Source of the DNA: Alphaproteobacteria bacterium
GTDB taxonomy: Bacteria > Pseudomonadota > Alphaproteobacteria > Rhizobiales > JAJFHC01
Direction: 5' to 3'
NCBI GenBank assembly: GCA_021775805.1
Contig: JAJFHD010000073.1
Coordinates: forward strand, 1-32,460
Length of the DNA stretch: 32,460 nucleotides
The notes under the pieces are model-generated. The model was not told where the DNA came from, did no database searches, and saw only the letters and a program-made list of their open reading frames with translations. Shown one piece after another: positions 30,552 through 32,460 of this stretch; positions within the stretch are counted from its first letter, which is position 1; every line of letters starts with the position of its first letter. The position numbers and the translations under genes were made by a program.

Positions 30552-32456
30552 ATGCCAAAACTGACTGCCGAAATCTCAAGCCTGCGCAAAATCGAGCGCG
30601 ATGGAGACTTCTTTCACGCAGCGGATCTGGCCTATAAACTTCTGAACGAGCATTGCCATGGACCGGATGGCAAGGTGATTCCCGAGAAGGTCGACCATGC
30701 GTGCCGCAAAATCGCCTATCGGCTGATCCGTGCGGTGCTGAATTGCCGTGCGGTGGAGCGTGCGCGAAGTCTCTATCACACGGAGTATCGGCTCCATGAA
30801 CGTTTCGACAACTTCAAAATGCGCAGTCTCGGAGCACGGCTGGAAAAGGAAGGCGCTCTTCTGTCATCGGGAAAGGAACAACGGCATCTGCTCGCGGAGG
30901 CGGCGCATGCCTATGAAGGTGTGTATGACGATTTCACACAAGAACGCGGTTATTCCGCGATCAACGTCGCCACCCTGAATCTACTGCGTGGAGAGGAGGC
31001 GTTGGCTGGACAATGGGCGCGCAAGGCACTCGCAGAATGCGATCGGACACAACCCGGCGGAGCGGAAGCAGAATACTACACTGCGGCAACCAGGGCCGAA
31101 GCCGCTCTGATTTTGGATGAACCGGCGCTGTTGGAGGCGGAACTCAAGCGAGCGCGCGATGTCCAGCTCAAGCAATCGACGACACGGGTCACAACCTACA
31201 GGCAGTTGAAACTGATATGCGATCACCGGAATCTCGATGCGAACGAGATCCTGTCCGAGGTCAGACTGCCTGATATTCTTTTCTATGTCGGCCATATCAT
31301 TTCTCCCCCGGGGAAACCGGGCCGTTTTCCAGCCGATAACGAAGCCGCTGTGGGCGAGGAAATCCGCCGGCGGCTTGAAGGGCAATCGGTGAGTGCTGCA
31401 TACGGGTCTCTGGCTGCCGGTTCCGACATCCTGTTCGCTGAAGCCTGTCTCGACAACAAGATCAATCTGCATGCGGTGCTGCCGTTCAGTCAGGATGATT
31501 TCGTCGAGGCTTCGGTTGCGCCATCTGGCGGCAACTGGGTCGAGCGGTTTCACGCCTGCGTCGCAAGATGTTCGTCCACGACCACAGAAGGCTCATCCGT
31601 TGACTATGCCACCAAGGATGCCTTCCTGAACGACGAAGTATTGTTCAACTATGGGTCGCGCTATGCCATGGGTGTTGCCATGCTGCAGGCCGGACATCTG
31701 ATGGCCAATGCAAGGCTCGTGGCGGTCTTCGACGGTCGGTGCGGCAGCGAGTACGGGACAGGAAATGTCGTCGAATTCTGGCAAGATCGGGGCCTGAGTG
31801 TCGACATCATCGGTCTGCCCGGAACTACGGAACCCAAACGCCACTACCCTGTACCGCGCCAGGAAACCGACCTTCCGGAACGAAAGCCAAAAGCGGTGCT
31901 GTTTGGTGATGTCGTCGGTTTCAGTGAAACGAGGGAGCAGGACATCCCACGTTTTCACCAGAAGTTTCTGAAGCCTCTGTTCGAGGCACTGGAGCCCTAT
32001 CAAAAAGAGGTCAGATGCCTTAACAGCTGGGGCGACGCGATCTACGTTGTCTTCAATCAGGCGGTCGATGCGGCACGGTACGGACTTCAGATTCAGCAGA
32101 TCATCAAGGAGCTGAACTTCGTCCCGGAAGGCAAGGACGGACCTCTCAGCATGCGTCTTGCCATTCATCACGGGCCGGTGTTCGACAGCATTGACGGTTT
32201 TCACCGGAGTCCGTCATGTTTTGGCGTCCACGTGACCCAGGCCGCCCGTATTGAACCGATCACGCCGCCGGGTGCCGTTTACGTGACTGAAGCGATGGCG
32301 GCGGAACTCGAGCTGTGCAATGAATCCGACATTGCCTGCGAATTCGTGGGCCCGATCTCATCGGCAAAAGGCTATGGCGATATGCTGTTGTATGTGTTGC
32401 AACCACAGCACGAAGAACAAGTGCTTTCAGAAATCCAGCCGACAACGGCGCAATAG
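30552..32456 (+). CDS. TPR-like/SLOG-like/class III nucleotidyl cyclase fusion
   Basis: The 634-residue soluble protein has three parts. Residues 1-235 are helical, TPR-like. Residues about 241-430 look like a nucleotide-binding Rossmann (SLOG/LOG-like) domain: AspIleLeuPheTyrValGlyHis, TyrGlySerLeuAlaAlaGlySerAspIleLeuPheAlaGluAla (284-298) and ValAlaValPheAspGlyArg. Residues about 445-615 are a class III cyclase domain with metal Asp453 (PheGlyAspValValGlyPhe) and Asp495 (SerTrpGlyAspAla), and Arg566. The purine-selecting Lys is Asn491, its partner Asp/Thr position is Val559 or His560, and the usual catalytic Asn is Thr562, so the substrate may not be ATP. ATG 30552 has GGAAGGA. It follows the tetrahaem cytochrome gene. 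Confidence 0.82.
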   Translation: MPKLTAEISSLRKIERDGDFFHAADLAYKLLNEHCHGPDGKVIPEKVDHACRKIAYRLIRAVLNCRAVERARSLYHTEYRLHERFDNFKMRSLGARLEKEGALLSSGKEQRHLLAEAAHAYEGVYDDFTQERGYSAINVATLNLLRGEEALAGQWARKALAECDRTQPGGAEAEYYTAATRAEAALILDEPALLEAELKRARDVQLKQSTTRVTTYRQLKLICDHRNLDANEILSEVRLPDILFYVGHIISPPGKPGRFPADNEAAVGEEIRRRLEGQSVSAAYGSLAAGSDILFAEACLDNKINLHAVLPFSQDDFVEASVAPSGGNWVERFHACVARCSSTTTEGSSVDYATKDAFLNDEVLFNYGSRYAMGVAMLQAGHLMANARLVAVFDGRCGSEYGTGNVVEFWQDRGLSVDIIGLPGTTEPKRHYPVPRQETDLPERKPKAVLFGDVVGFSETREQDIPRFHQKFLKPLFEALEPYQKEVRCLNSWGDAIYVVFNQAVDAARYGLQIQQIIKELNFVPEGKDGPLSMRLAIHHGPVFDSIDGFHRSPSCFGVHVTQAARIEPITPPGAVYVTEAMAAELELCNESDIACEFVGPISSAKGYGDMLLYVLQPQHEEQVLSEIQPTTAQ

Positions 32457-32460
32457 CCTC

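Overview
The window looks like chromosomal DNA from a free-living alphaproteobacterium, probably of the Rhodospirillales type. It is GC-rich and densely packed, with many 4-bp ATGA stop/start overlaps. The core synteny supports this: aroK-aroB-CorC-like running opposite to xerD and accA, and a J-domain protein gene divergent from bolA, an arrangement I recall from alphaproteobacteria. I see no tRNA, rRNA, insertion sequence, phage gene or CRISPR array. No gene-free stretch exceeds 300 bases; the longest gaps (about 180-260 bases near 5.2, 8.7, 11.3, 18.2, 19.5, 20.6 and 29.4 kb) hold divergent promoters, hairpins and palindromes, or nothing recognisable.

Layout. (1) 1-4236: the end of a substrate-binding protein gene, then two permeases and two ATPases of a branched-chain-amino-acid/amide type ABC importer. 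(2) 4349-5176: an unrecognised protein made of two ungapped copies of one ~120-residue domain. (3) 5401-8590, minus strand: a probable iron-linked operon of a small cysteine-bearing protein, an imelysin and a di-haem DHOR/DUF1111 oxidoreductase, with a promoter and Fur-like or Irr-like sites upstream. (4) 8849-13947: a metabolic island with a DAO-family FAD oxidase, a class V aminotransferase, a ureidoglycolate-lyase-like protein, a LysR regulator and a small cupin; glyoxylate or ureide chemistry is the common theme I infer. (5) 13951-20538: housekeeping block with a J-domain protein, bolA, a DUF21/CBS/CorC membrane protein, aroB, aroK, a 47-residue membrane protein, xerD and accA. (6) 20726-24157: two tandem YkuD/YafK-type peptidoglycan enzymes and an SLC13-type transporter with RCK_C domains. 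(7) 24308-26809: a DUF1653 protein, a VOC/extradiol-dioxygenase-like protein and a flavin aromatic hydroxylase, a likely aromatic-compound pair. (8) 26822-32456: the most unusual part. A membrane-anchored TIR-TPR protein on the minus strand faces away from a tetrahaem cytochrome c gene and a TPR/SLOG-like/class III nucleotidyl cyclase gene, and a perfect 9+3+9 inverted repeat lies between the two arms.

The last region is the best candidate for an undescribed system. It puts a possible NAD-consuming or signalling TIR protein, an exported multihaem cytochrome and a cyclase with non-canonical substrate-pocket residues at one divergent locus. That these act together is my inference from layout, not something the sequence proves.
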